Of a stretch of 64,000 bases of DNA, positions 53,442-64,000 are shown piece by piece. Numbering within the stretch: the first letter of the stretch is position 1; each line of letters begins with the position of its first letter. This stretch comes from Xanthomonas euroxanthea (GTDB lineage Bacteria > Pseudomonadota > Gammaproteobacteria > Xanthomonadales > Xanthomonadaceae). The notes below the pieces were generated by a model, which did no database searches, was not told where the DNA came from, and saw only the letters and a list, made by a program, of their open reading frames with translations. The DNA lies in contig NZ_UIHB01000001.1 of NCBI RefSeq assembly GCF_900476395.1, positions 254,217 to 318,216 of the forward strand, in the 5' to 3' direction. The translations under genes were made by a program, and so were the position numbers.

Positions 53442-55955
53442 ATGAGCGCCCGCGCCCACGCACGCAAGGATGCGTCGTCGGAAGCGATCCAGGCACCGCG
53501 CTTGCGTACCTTGTTGTTGACCGACCTGTGCGATTCGACAGCGCTGGTCGAGCGCATCGGTGACAACGCCGCCGCCGCGCTGTTTCGCGAGCATGACCGG
53601 CTGGTGGTCAAGCTGCAGCAGCAGTGGCGTGGCCGCCTGATCGACCGTTCGGACGGATTGCTGTTGCTGTTTGATCGCCCCATCGACGGCCTGGGCTTTG
53701 CGCTGGACTACGCGCGCGGCCTCAAGGCGATGGGCGATGCCCGCGCGCTGACGCTGTGCGCCCGCCAGGGCCTGCACGTCGGCGAAGTGCTGACCTGGCG
53801 CAACAGCGACGAAGCGGTGAGCATCGGTGCCAAACCGCTGGAAGTCGAAGGCCTGGCCAAGCCCACCGCCGCACGCCTGATGTCGATGGCGCGGCCCGGG
53901 CAGATCCTGTTGTCGGCGGTGGCCGAGTCATTGACCCACCGCGCCGCACGCGAACTGGGCGACCGCGGCGAACGCATCCTGTGGAAATCCCACGGCCGCT
54001 GGCGCTTCAAGGGCGTCCCCACGCCAATGGAGATTTATGAAGTCGGCGAAGTCGGCCTGACGCCATTGCGCACGCCGAAGAATTCGGCAAAGGCCTGGCG
54101 CGATGTTCCGCTGTGGCGGCGGCCGGCGGCACTAATCGCAGAGTTAGGAGTGGTCCTCGGAATTAGTCTTGCTGTCTGGCTATTTGCGCGGCCGCAGCCT
54201 GCGATTGCGTTCGCTGAGCGGGATTGGGTGGTTGTGGGAGCGGTGCGCAACCTTACCGGCGACGTCATGCTGGAGAGCTCGCTGGATCAGGCGTTTCGGA
54301 TCAGTCTGGAACAATCACGCTACGTCAATGTGCTTAGTGAGGATAGAACGCTGAAACTGCTGGCGCTGATGCGCAAGGATCCTTACAAGGAGCCTTTGGA
54401 TCGCAAGAACGCCTCAGACGTTGCACTTCGCAGTGGCGCACGTGCGGTGCTGCTTCCTTCGGTTGGCTACGTTGGTGGACGCACCCGTTTTGTTGTGGAA
54501 GTCGTTGACCCGAAGACACAGCAAACAGTCGCAGTAAGCACTGCTTTTGGTTCCAATCCTTCTATTCTTGCTGCAGTTGACAAGGTTACCGGCGAATTAA
54601 GGAATCAGCTCGGCGAAAACCGTGAGAGCATTCGTAACAATAGCCCCGCTTTGCCGGATGTAACAACCTCCAGTCTGGACGCGCTGCGCGCGTATGCGCT
54701 TGGGCAAAAGCGTTACTCGGAAGGGAAATACGCCGCTGCATTGGATTTCTTTCAGAAAGCAGTAGAGATAGACCCTCACTTTGCATTGGCTTGGCTGGGA
54801 CAAGTGCGTGCTCACTTTGCCAATGTCGACTACAGGCAGGCGACTGAAACACTGAGGGTTGCTGAAAAATTCAAATCCAGGCTTCCACCGCGTGAAGCTC
54901 TTTACGTTAAGAGCTGGGGAGTACAGCTTCTTGACCCGGCGCAGGCAGCCGATTCCTGGGTTCAGATGGCAGAGCTGTATCCGGACTACGCGCCAGCTCA
55001 AGCCAATGCAGCGATGGATCTATTCGTTGCAAACCGATTTACCGAGGCATTGCCTCATGCGCGGATGTCCACACAGAGCAAGTACGACCTCTCCAGCATA
55101 TCCCTCGATATGTATGGACGCATCCTGCTTGCTCTGGGGCAATACGATCAAGCCGATCGGGCCGTGGCGCAAGCAGTGAACGCTGGGTGGAATGGCGCGT
55201 TGCTCCGCCAGGCCGCCGTAGCCGCAGCCAAGCGTGATTTTTCCAATGCGCGCATCGCGCTTAAAAAAGTTGAGACGACCAATTTTCATGCCGGCATCAC
55301 TCGAGCGACTATCGCTCTGGACGAAGGTGACCTGAGTGGCGCAATTGCGCACGCACAAGCCGGAGTAGACGCAGGCCTGACAAGGCAAGGGACCGACCGC
55401 ATCAATTACTACGTGCCCCTGGCGACTGCATTGCTGGCGTCGGGGCAGCGCCTAAAAGCTGTAGAGGTAGCCAGAGAAGGTGCACGGCTTGCGCTGCACG
55501 ACGTAAGCAAAGATGTGCCAATCGATACCATAGACAATCTGTCCACTGCCCTAGCTGCAGCGCTAGTAATGGCGCGCGCGGGAGACCTAGCAAGTGCGGC
55601 GAAGGTTCGGCAACAGGTCAAAGCAGCGCCGCTGGCCTATGCAAACCGCTTGATTGTCGAACTGGGCGCAGTGGTGGATGCCGAGATTCTGCTGGCAAAC
55701 CGGAAGCCGGACGATGCATTTCAATTGCTTACGCCCTATCTGGATTCGGTATCGCGCTTCCAGACACGGGCAACCGCAATGCGTGCGGCACGCCTAGCGC
55801 AGCGTAATGAAGATGCGCGCATTCAAAACGACTGGATGCAGCAGCGCCGGGGACTGGCCTACGCGGAAATCGAATGTGGATATTGCTTGCAATCGCTCAA
55901 TGTAGTGGACCTGAAAGCTGCGGAAGCCTCCTGGATCGCGGAGGCGCAGGGCTGA
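53442..55955 (+). CDS. Cyclase-TPR protein, 'putative peptide modification system cyclase' type
   Basis: 837 residues. The N-terminal class III nucleotide cyclase-like domain (about 22-200) keeps both metal Asp positions: D28 in TDLCDST and D71 in RSDGLLLLF. The transition-state region GLAKPTAARLM has Pro where the usual VNxAAR Asn would be, so activity is uncertain. One membrane helix follows (LIAELGVVLGISLAVWLF), then a region opening VRNLTGD and a TPR-rich domain (from about 410). The layout matches a family seen with an NHLP-type peptide and a SagB-like dehydrogenase; both lie downstream. GC content falls sharply near 54120, within this gene. Confidence 0.82.
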   Translation: MSARAHARKDASSEAIQAPRLRTLLLTDLCDSTALVERIGDNAAAALFREHDRLVVKLQQQWRGRLIDRSDGLLLLFDRPIDGLGFALDYARGLKAMGDARALTLCARQGLHVGEVLTWRNSDEAVSIGAKPLEVEGLAKPTAARLMSMARPGQILLSAVAESLTHRAARELGDRGERILWKSHGRWRFKGVPTPMEIYEVGEVGLTPLRTPKNSAKAWRDVPLWRRPAALIAELGVVLGISLAVWLFARPQPAIAFAERDWVVVGAVRNLTGDVMLESSLDQAFRISLEQSRYVNVLSEDRTLKLLALMRKDPYKEPLDRKNASDVALRSGARAVLLPSVGYVGGRTRFVVEVVDPKTQQTVAVSTAFGSNPSILAAVDKVTGELRNQLGENRESIRNNSPALPDVTTSSLDALRAYALGQKRYSEGKYAAALDFFQKAVEIDPHFALAWLGQVRAHFANVDYRQATETLRVAEKFKSRLPPREALYVKSWGVQLLDPAQAADSWVQMAELYPDYAPAQANAAMDLFVANRFTEALPHARMSTQSKYDLSSISLDMYGRILLALGQYDQADRAVAQAVNAGWNGALLRQAAVAAAKRDFSNARIALKKVETTNFHAGITRATIALDEGDLSGAIAHAQAGVDAGLTRQGTDRINYYVPLATALLASGQRLKAVEVAREGARLALHDVSKDVPIDTIDNLSTALAAALVMARAGDLASAAKVRQQVKAAPLAYANRLIVELGAVVDAEILLANRKPDDAFQLLTPYLDSVSRFQTRATAMRAARLAQRNEDARIQNDWMQQRRGLAYAEIECGYCLQSLNVVDLKAAEASWIAEAQG

Positions 55956-55985
55956 CCCTGCTACCTGTGCCGCAAAGCCGTCGAA

Positions 55986-56291
55986 TTACTTGAGAGTTCG
56001 ATCGCCGTCATAGCCGGCATCCAGTTGAGGAACGATATGTGAGGTTCCTGACGTAAGCATGGTGTTGATTTGCTCACGGGCGCTTGCGATCACCTCCTTG
56101 TCGGCAAGCTGGATGGTGCTTGTGCAATCGCGCACAAAGGCCTCAAGGTTGTCTTCAGGTGCGGCGACGTGCCCGACCAGTTGTAACGCTACCACCGTGT
56201 CGGAGACGAATAAGGCGCGGAAGGTGTCATCCGTGGACAGCAGGTCGATCAATTTGCTTGCAACTGCAGGATCAAGCTTCAGCGTCGGCAT
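55986..56291 (-). CDS. Candidate RiPP precursor (NHLP-related modified-peptide family)
   Basis: 101 residues, no signal peptide. MPTLKLDPAVASKLIDLLST opens with the helical motif seen in nitrile-hydratase-like leader peptides. SREQ-type helices (ADKEVIASAREQINTMLTSG) precede a C-terminal segment ending HIVPQLDAGYDGDRTLK. The single Cys is at position 56. There is no Gly-Gly leader cleavage site. The presence of the other two family members nearby supports a modified peptide, but the modified residues are unknown. Convergent with the cyclase gene (30-base gap) and divergent from the dehydrogenase. Confidence 0.7.
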   Translation of the reverse strand: MPTLKLDPAVASKLIDLLSTDDTFRALFVSDTVVALQLVGHVAAPEDNLEAFVRDCTSTIQLADKEVIASAREQINTMLTSGTSHIVPQLDAGYDGDRTLK

Positions 56292-56402
56292 CTTTTAATT
56301 TTTCAGGTGGGTGAAGTATCACATAGCGGCTTCAACGTTGTTGGCTTGAGGGCTAACGTGCAACGGACTCAAGTTTAGGTGGCTGTTAGACGCTATAGCT
56401 AC

Positions 56403-56418
56403 CGCAGGTACACCTGCG
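56403..56418. promoter_or_regulatory. Palindrome before the dehydrogenase gene
   Basis: CGCAGGT-AC-ACCTGCG, 7-base arms around 2 bases, ending 1 base before the AAGGTG ribosome-binding site of the dehydrogenase. It could be an operator or a leader hairpin affecting translation. Confidence 0.45.
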
Positions 56419-56431
56419 TAAGGTGCATTTC

Positions 56432-57634
56432 ATGTCGCTGGAGAAGCCGATGCGGGTCAGACGTTGTGCAGTTGTCATGCTGGAGCCACGGGAAACCGTG
56501 TTTTATACGTTGGAGAGTCTTCTGCAGGGAGGCAATGGGCTGCAGCATGTCATGGAGTGGTTTGCGCTAGCCCCCCATCTCGATGAGCCAGTGGCAGTGA
56601 CGGAAGGCCAGCGCCGGTTATTGGGCGAACTCAGCCCCTCGCGTTGGACGGACCGATCGCATCTTGACCATGAAACACTGGAGGAATTGATCGGCGAAGG
56701 TCTGGTGCTGGATGAGCGAGCACCAGACACGTTCTTTGCCAAGAACGATGAACGCTTCAGAGCATCGCACTGGCATCCGCTTGCAGCCGTATTGCACGCT
56801 TTTACGCGTTGGGACGGCGTGGATGCGGTCAAGAACACACGGGACTCTGGAACCGAAACGGCTGTGGAAATGCGTCGTGTCCTCGGCCCCGCGCCTGCGG
56901 AGGTTCAGCGAACCGTTGATGACCAAGCATTGATCGGCTTGCCATTGATGCCCCGGAACGATTTCGACGATCTGCTGGGGCGTCGGGTCACCTGTCGTAA
57001 TTTTGATCAGCGCAAAGCCGTGCCTCTCCAGATGTTTTCCCACATGCTGCAGCGGGTCTTTGCCGCACAGGGTCAGGTGCAAGTCGGCGACGATCTGGTC
57101 TTCTTGAAGAAAAACGTCCCGTCTGGCGGTGGCTTGCATCCGATCGAGGCTTACATTTTGGTCAGGTGCGTGGACGGCTTGGCACCAGGCGTTTATCACT
57201 ATCGTGCAGATGTTCATGCACTCGAGCTTGTCGCAGGAGTTGAATGCTCCGATGATTTCGTCATGCAGGCTGTCGGGCAACAGCACTGGTTTGCGGATGC
57301 GCACGTTCTGATTGCGCTGGTTCCGCGTTTCGATAGAACCTTCTGGAAATACCGGCAACATGCCAAAGGGTATCGGGTGGTCGCATTGGAAGCTGGTCAC
57401 CTCTCGCAGACGCTCTACCTCGCGGCTACGGATATTGGCCTAGGTGCGTTCATCACCGGCGCCGTCAACGAAAAACATCTTGAGCGCGCTCTGGGGCTGG
57501 ACCCAATATCGCAAGGTGTTCTAGCTGTCTGTGGCTTTGGTTGGCGCGCCCAAACCATGGTCACAACAGAGCTGGACCCAGCTGGTGCGATCTGGAGTGG
57601 AATAAGCGATTCCAATCAATTCGATCAGCGATAG
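56432..57634 (+). CDS. SagB-related dehydrogenase (putative peptide maturation dehydrogenase)
   Basis: 400 residues from ATG 56432, preceded by AAGGTG at 7 bases; GTG 56423 and ATG 56450 are alternatives. The N-terminal ~160 residues have no obvious match and could bind the peptide. The C-terminal nitroreductase-like domain has RRVTCRNF (184-191), the FMN signature PSGGGLHPIEAY at 230-241, and GVYHYRADVHAL. SagB enzymes oxidise azolines in modified peptides; no SagC/D-type cyclodehydratase is in the window. Divergent from the candidate precursor, with 140 bases between starts. Confidence 0.82.
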   Translation: MSLEKPMRVRRCAVVMLEPRETVFYTLESLLQGGNGLQHVMEWFALAPHLDEPVAVTEGQRRLLGELSPSRWTDRSHLDHETLEELIGEGLVLDERAPDTFFAKNDERFRASHWHPLAAVLHAFTRWDGVDAVKNTRDSGTETAVEMRRVLGPAPAEVQRTVDDQALIGLPLMPRNDFDDLLGRRVTCRNFDQRKAVPLQMFSHMLQRVFAAQGQVQVGDDLVFLKKNVPSGGGLHPIEAYILVRCVDGLAPGVYHYRADVHALELVAGVECSDDFVMQAVGQQHWFADAHVLIALVPRFDRTFWKYRQHAKGYRVVALEAGHLSQTLYLAATDIGLGAFITGAVNEKHLERALGLDPISQGVLAVCGFGWRAQTMVTTELDPAGAIWSGISDSNQFDQR

Positions 57635-57794
57635 CTCAGCGCAGGAGATTCGCGCTGTTGAATTAGCCATCTCCTGGTGCTTGAAAGGCTTTTGAGTCAA
57701 TGACCGGCGACCAAGCCGCCGGTCCCCCGACAATACCTGCAGATGCCAATGCGACGCCAACGCATCCTTGGTGGGTGGCACTACGTCCGCAGAC

Positions 57795-59882
57795 CTACCG
57801 CCGAATCGCCTGCGTATGCGTCTTCAATGCTTCGCTCAGGCCGTTCACCTTGTCGGCGCCTTCCGGCACGGTGATGCTGGAGCCGGCCAGGTCGTCGCCG
57901 ATCGGTTGCACGCGGCCGCCCAGGCACTGGCCCAGGAACCCCTCGGTCACCGCGTTGAAGGCCTTGCTGTTTTCCGGGCGCCGGAAGCCGTGGCCTTCGT
58001 CCGGGAACAGCACGTAGGTGACCGGAATGTTCTTGGCCTTCATCGCGTTGACGATCTGGTCGCTCTCGGCCTGTTTGACGCGTGGGTCGTTGGCGCCCTG
58101 GCCGATCAGCAGCGGCTTGCTGATCTTGTCGACATGGGTGAGCGGTGAGCGTTCGGTCAGCCACTGCTTGCCGGCGTCGGTGGCCGGGTCGCCCATGCGT
58201 TTGGTCAGCTGCTTGTAGAAGCTGGCCCAGTATGGCGGCACGGTGCCGAGTAGGGTGTTGAGGTTGGCCGGGCCGACGATGTCCACGCCGCACTTGAACG
58301 CGTCTGGGGTAAAGGTCAGGCCGACCAGCGTGGCGTAGCCGCCGTAGCTGCCGCCCATGATCGCCACGTCCTCGGGCCTGGTCACTCCTTGCTTGACCGC
58401 CCATTGCACCGCGTCGAGCAGGTCGTCGTGCATCTTGGCGGCCCACTCGCCGTTGCCGGCGTTGGTGAAGGCCTTGCCGAAGCCGGTGGAACCGCGGAAG
58501 TTCACCGCCAGCACCGCATAGCCGCGATTGGCCAGCCATTGCTCATACGGCCCGTAGCCGTAGCTGTCGCGCAACCACGGGCCGCCATGCACGAACAGCA
58601 CCAGCGGTACCGGCTTGTCGGCCTTGCCGTCGTGATTGGCATCGGCCTCGGCGGGCAGGGTGAGATAGCTGACCAGTTTGAGGCCGTCGCGGGCGGTCAG
58701 TTCCTGCGGCCACATCGGCACCAGCGGCTTGCCGTCGAGCGCGGGGCGGGCGGAGAACAACTTGGTCAGCTTGCCGCCGTCTGCACGGTCGTAGCGGTAG
58801 TAGGTCAGCGGTGTTTCCGCCGCCGAATACCCCACGATCCAGATGCGATCGTCGAGCGTGCGTGCGGCAACGCTGGCATCGCCGCTGCCGAGCGACTTGA
58901 GCTTGTTTAGGTCGGCAGCAATGCCGTTGTCCAGCGCCGTCCACTCCTCGCGCAGGTAGTCGGTGGACACGGCCTGCACCACGCCGGTCCTGGGGTCGTT
59001 CAAGGTGGCGCCGACATCGGTGCGCGGGTTTTCGAACAGCAGCGTGCGGGCGTTGCTGGCAGTGTCGATGGCATACAGCGCTGCGGTGTCGCGATTGCGC
59101 GAATCCTGCATGTACAGCGTCTTGCCGTCGTCGGTGAGGCCGTCGGGCGAGGTGTTGGTGACATCCTCGAACGGGATGCGGTCCACGCTCTTCCAGCGCC
59201 TGCCGTCCGGCACCAGCAGCTCCCTGCCCGCATCGTCGGTGGCACGCGTGGCATAGCGCAGCTGGTAGTTGCCATCGAGCAGGTAGGAATCCAGGCTGTC
59301 GGTGTTCTGCTGCACCAAGCTGCGCTTGCCCGAAGCCAGGTCCACCCGATACAGGTCATGCCATTTGGGGTCGCGGTCGTTCATGCCGACCATGATCGAG
59401 TCGGGATGCTGCGCGCTGACGCGGTACACCTCGGCGTTGGTCTTCTTGAACGGGGTGAGGTCTCTGTTGCTGCCATCGCTCAGATTCACCGAGAACAGAT
59501 GGAAGTCTTCATCGCCGCCGTTGTCGCGTAGGTACAGCAGCGTGTTGGGTTGATAGGTCCAGAAATAATTGCGGATGCCGCGCGCGGTGTCCTTGGTGAT
59601 CGCACGCGCCTGGTCCGGCGCATCCACCGGGGCGACCCAGACATTGAGTACGCCGTCCAGCGGCGCGATCCAGCTGAGGTACTTGCCGTCCGGGCTGATG
59701 CTCACGTTCGCCCGCTCCGGGTTGCCGAACAGCGCATCGCGGGTGATCAGTTCGGGCGGTGCCGCGGGTGCCGCCGCAGCAGCCGGGGCCGGCGTGGCGG
59801 CCTTGTCGGTGACGGGCGCGGTCTTATCGCTGCAGGCAGACAGCGCCAGCAGCATGCTGGAAACAAGAAGCAGGCGTTGCAT
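57795..59882 (-). CDS. S9-family prolyl oligopeptidase-type peptidase, lipoprotein
   Basis: 695 residues. The N-terminal lipobox SMLLALSACSD is followed by an Ala/Pro linker, a seven-bladed propeller-like region and a C-terminal alpha/beta-hydrolase domain. The catalytic Ser512 is in GGSYGGYAT, the Asp in GANDPRVK and the His in DEGHGF. S9C-like dipeptidyl or acylaminoacyl peptidases are the nearest relatives. It is convergent with the dehydrogenase gene; participation in peptide maturation cannot be excluded, but its codon use is ordinary for the genome. Confidence 0.88.
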   Translation of the reverse strand: MQRLLLVSSMLLALSACSDKTAPVTDKAATPAPAAAAAPAAPPELITRDALFGNPERANVSISPDGKYLSWIAPLDGVLNVWVAPVDAPDQARAITKDTARGIRNYFWTYQPNTLLYLRDNGGDEDFHLFSVNLSDGSNRDLTPFKKTNAEVYRVSAQHPDSIMVGMNDRDPKWHDLYRVDLASGKRSLVQQNTDSLDSYLLDGNYQLRYATRATDDAGRELLVPDGRRWKSVDRIPFEDVTNTSPDGLTDDGKTLYMQDSRNRDTAALYAIDTASNARTLLFENPRTDVGATLNDPRTGVVQAVSTDYLREEWTALDNGIAADLNKLKSLGSGDASVAARTLDDRIWIVGYSAAETPLTYYRYDRADGGKLTKLFSARPALDGKPLVPMWPQELTARDGLKLVSYLTLPAEADANHDGKADKPVPLVLFVHGGPWLRDSYGYGPYEQWLANRGYAVLAVNFRGSTGFGKAFTNAGNGEWAAKMHDDLLDAVQWAVKQGVTRPEDVAIMGGSYGGYATLVGLTFTPDAFKCGVDIVGPANLNTLLGTVPPYWASFYKQLTKRMGDPATDAGKQWLTERSPLTHVDKISKPLLIGQGANDPRVKQAESDQIVNAMKAKNIPVTYVLFPDEGHGFRRPENSKAFNAVTEGFLGQCLGGRVQPIGDDLAGSSITVPEGADKVNGLSEALKTHTQAIRR

Positions 59883-59984
59883 GGAGGTCTCCGGTCGTGA
59901 GCGCGGCCATTCCAGCCGCTTTCCTCACGCTAGAGCCAAGGTCCGTCCCTGTGGACGTGCCGTTGGTCACGCTGCGAGGCGCCG

Positions 59985-62012
<2,028 letters not shown>

Positions 62013-62251
62013 GGCAAGGGTCTCTGCACCCCGCCAGGGCGGCGGGCACTGCGATGGAAAAACGGCTGCACGGAGTACGCGGGACACAGTGCGATGGCCG
62101 ACGCCGCACTGCGCGAACGCAACTCACTGCTTGGAGCAGGTAACGTGCGCGCACTCATGCACTGCTCCAGGCAACACGCGGCACCCTGCGTGCAGGTGCA
62201 CGCGCAGTGCCTGGCAATGAAGAGCCGCACATGCAAGCGGGCATCACCGCC

Positions 62252-63862
62252 TCACATCCGGAACACGCCGAAGCGTGTCGGCTCGATCGGCGCATTCAAT
62301 GCGGCCGACAGCCCCAGCCCCAGCACGCGACGGGTGTCGGCCGGATCGATGATGCCGTCGTCCCACAGGCGCGCGCTGGCGTAATACGGGTGGCCCTGCT
62401 GCTCGAACTGGGCACGGATCGGTGCCTTGAACGCATCCTCTTCCTCGCCCGACCAGGCGCCACCCTTGGCTTCGATGCCGTCGCGGCGCACGGTGGCCAA
62501 TACGCTGGCGGCCTGTTCCCCGCCCATCACACCGATGCGCGCATTCGGCCACATCCACAGGAAGTTCGGCGAGTACGCACGGCCGCACATGCCGTAATTG
62601 CCGGCGCCGAACGAGCCGCCGATCACCACGGTGAACTTGGGCACCTTGGCACAGGCCACCGCCATCACCAGCTTGGCGCCGTCCTTGGCGATGCCGCCAT
62701 GTTCGTATTTGCGCCCGACCATGAAGCCGGTGATGTTCTGCAGGAACACCAGCGGAATGCCGCGCTGCGTGCACAGCTCGATGAAGTGCGCGCCCTTGAG
62801 CGCGGACTCGGAAAACAGGATGCCGTTGTTGGCGATGATGCCGACCGGGTAGCCATGCAGATGCGCAAAGCCGGTGACCAGGGTGCTGCCATAACGCGGC
62901 TTGAATTCGTCCAGCTGCGAGTCGTCGACGATGCGGGCGATCACTTCGCGCACATCGAAGGGCTTGCGCGTATCGGCGGGAATCACGCCATACAGCTCGT
63001 CGGCCGCATAGCGCGGCGGCAGCGGTGCCTGCAGGGCCAGCGATGCCGCCGGCTTGCGCCAGTTGAGCCGGGCGATGATGGCGCGCACGCGTGCCAGGGC
63101 CTGCAGGTCGTTGTCGGCGAAGTGATCGGCCACGCCCGAGATGCGCGTATGCACATCCGCACCGCCGAGTTCTTCGGCACTGACTTCTTCGCCGGTGGCC
63201 GCTTTGACCAGTGGCGGACCGCCGAGGAAGATGGTGCCTTGCTCGCGCACGATCACCGTTTCATCGCTCATCGCCGGCACGTACGCACCGCCAGCGGTGC
63301 ACGAGCCCATCACGCAGGCGACCTGCGGAATGCCGTTGGCCGAAAGGTTGGCCTGGTTGTAGAAGATGCGCCCGAAGTGGTCGCGGTCGGGAAACACTTC
63401 ATCCTGCAACGGCAGGAACGCGCCGCCGGAATCGACCAGGTAGATGCACGGCAAGCGGTTCTGCTGGGCGATTTCCTGCGCACGCAGATGCTTCTTCACC
63501 GTCATCGGGTAATAGGTACCGCCCTTGACGGTGGCATCGTTGGCCACGATCACGCATTCCACCCCGGACACCCGTCCGATGCCGGCCACCACACCGGCGC
63601 ATGGCACCTGATCGTCGTACATGCCGTGCGCCGCGAGGGGCGCGATTTCCAGCAAGGCGCTGCCCGGATCCAGCAAGGCATCGATGCGCTCGCGCACCAG
63701 CAACTTGCCGCGTGCGGTGTGCTTGGCACGCGCGGCATCGCTGCCGCCCAGCGCGGTCTGCGCCAGCGTGCGGCGCAGATCCTCGATCACCGTGCGCATG
63801 GCCGCAGCGTTATGTTGGAAGCTTTCGCCGCTGGCCTGCAGCTGGCTGGTGATCACGCTCAT
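62252..63862 (-). CDS. mccB: Acyl-CoA carboxylase carboxyltransferase beta subunit (3-methylcrotonyl-CoA type)
   Basis: 536 residues from ATG 63862. The carboxyltransferase signature is visible in the N half ([37 protein letters not shown]) and the C half ([44 protein letters not shown]). It transfers carboxyl from biotin to the acyl-CoA. Typical length for MccB. It begins 11 bases after the end of the acyl-CoA dehydrogenase, so the two are an operon. Confidence 0.92.
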   Translation of the reverse strand: MSVITSQLQASGESFQHNAAAMRTVIEDLRRTLAQTALGGSDAARAKHTARGKLLVRERIDALLDPGSALLEIAPLAAHGMYDDQVPCAGVVAGIGRVSGVECVIVANDATVKGGTYYPMTVKKHLRAQEIAQQNRLPCIYLVDSGGAFLPLQDEVFPDRDHFGRIFYNQANLSANGIPQVACVMGSCTAGGAYVPAMSDETVIVREQGTIFLGGPPLVKAATGEEVSAEELGGADVHTRISGVADHFADNDLQALARVRAIIARLNWRKPAASLALQAPLPPRYAADELYGVIPADTRKPFDVREVIARIVDDSQLDEFKPRYGSTLVTGFAHLHGYPVGIIANNGILFSESALKGAHFIELCTQRGIPLVFLQNITGFMVGRKYEHGGIAKDGAKLVMAVACAKVPKFTVVIGGSFGAGNYGMCGRAYSPNFLWMWPNARIGVMGGEQAASVLATVRRDGIEAKGGAWSGEEEDAFKAPIRAQFEQQGHPYYASARLWDDGIIDPADTRRVLGLGLSAALNAPIEPTRFGVFRM

Positions 63863-63872
63863 GGTGGCTCCG

Positions 63873-64000
63873 TCAGGCGGTGCGTTCGAACAGCTCACGG
63901 CCGATCAGCATGCGTCGGATCTCCGAGGTGCCCGCACCGATTTCGTACAGCTTGGCATCGCGCCACAGGCGCCCGGTGGGGTAGTCGTTGATGTAGCCGT
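63873..64000 (-). CDS. Acyl-CoA dehydrogenase, C-terminal fragment (isovaleryl-CoA type)
   Basis: Only the last 41 codons are in the window; the 5' part lies beyond base 64000. The tail reads [20 protein letters not shown] then [20 protein letters not shown] and stops at 63873. The [18 protein letters not shown] end is characteristic of isovaleryl-CoA dehydrogenases, and the position before mccB supports that assignment. Confidence 0.9.
   Translation of the reverse strand, partial: GYINDYPTGRLWRDAKLYEIGAGTSEIRRMLIGRELFERTA

Noticed and set aside
57795..59882. S9 peptidase as the leader peptidase of the RiPP-like locus
   Set aside because: It is convergent with the dehydrogenase, has ordinary GC and codon use, and is an envelope lipoprotein, whereas the candidate peptide has no signal peptide. 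Kept as a remote possibility only.

Overview
This window looks like a chromosomal segment of a Xanthomonas species (Xanthomonadaceae, Gammaproteobacteria). The evidence is the high GC content with strong G/C third positions, an intact ax21 gene, a split hemD-hemX-hemY operon, the oleABCD hydrocarbon cluster, and intergenic hairpins built on CCCCTCTCCCGC. I found no rRNA, tRNA, CRISPR array, insertion sequence or prophage.

Layout. 0-1.3 kb: the end of ntrC, cut by the window edge, followed by 0.57 kb of repeat DNA. 1.8-3.2 kb: two tandem lipoprotein Cu/Zn superoxide dismutases. 3.4-6.1 kb: a VOC protein and an unknown protein, divergent from a thiolase. 6.2-10 kb: hemD-hemX-hemY on the minus strand. 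10.2-14.3 kb: a GT25 glycosyltransferase, a thioesterase, a rhodanese, secB and gpsA. 14.5 kb: ax21. 15.5-23.4 kb: poxB coupled to a two-component system with a sigma-54 activator, then a probable sigma-54 operon of two repeat-domain proteins and an MFS transporter. 23.5-25.2 kb: trmL, a triple-repeat secreted protein and a DUF4156-like lipoprotein. 25.3-32.4 kb: oleA, oleB, oleC and oleD, interrupted by a Fic-domain gene and a reverse-strand YkgJ-type gene. 32.4-38.4 kb: a GNAT acetyltransferase with ddlA, then ubiJ-ubiB, an O-methyltransferase and an RluA-family pseudouridine synthase. 38.4-44.1 kb: repeats, a DUF2059 protein, arfB, an acyltransferase, a periplasmic isoaspartyl peptidase and a lipoprotein M3 peptidase. 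44.4-47.5 kb: a metallo-beta-lactamase-fold protein divergent from its probable TetR repressor, and a CPA2 antiporter. 47.9-52.2 kb: a LysR regulator divergent from aceB-aceA (glyoxylate bypass). 52.4-57.6 kb: a cNMP-binding diguanylate cyclase, a cyclase-TPR protein, a small NHLP-like peptide and a SagB-related dehydrogenase. 57.8-64 kb: an S9 peptidase and the leucine/isovalerate genes mccA, mccB and the end of an acyl-CoA dehydrogenase.

The most interesting part is 53.4-57.6 kb. The three proteins there match, from memory, the partly defined families 'putative peptide modification system cyclase', 'NHLP-related putative modified peptide' and 'putative peptide maturation dehydrogenase'. Together they look like an uncharacterised ribosomally made, modified peptide (RiPP) system. 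The DNA drops clearly in GC from about 54.1 kb, inside the cyclase gene, to about 57.7 kb.

The second is 15.5-23.4 kb. A sigma-54 activator sits directly upstream of a near-consensus -24/-12 promoter and a candidate upstream activator site. This promoter precedes two proteins that together carry four copies of an unnamed domain.

All functions are inferred from sequence reading. No database search was run.
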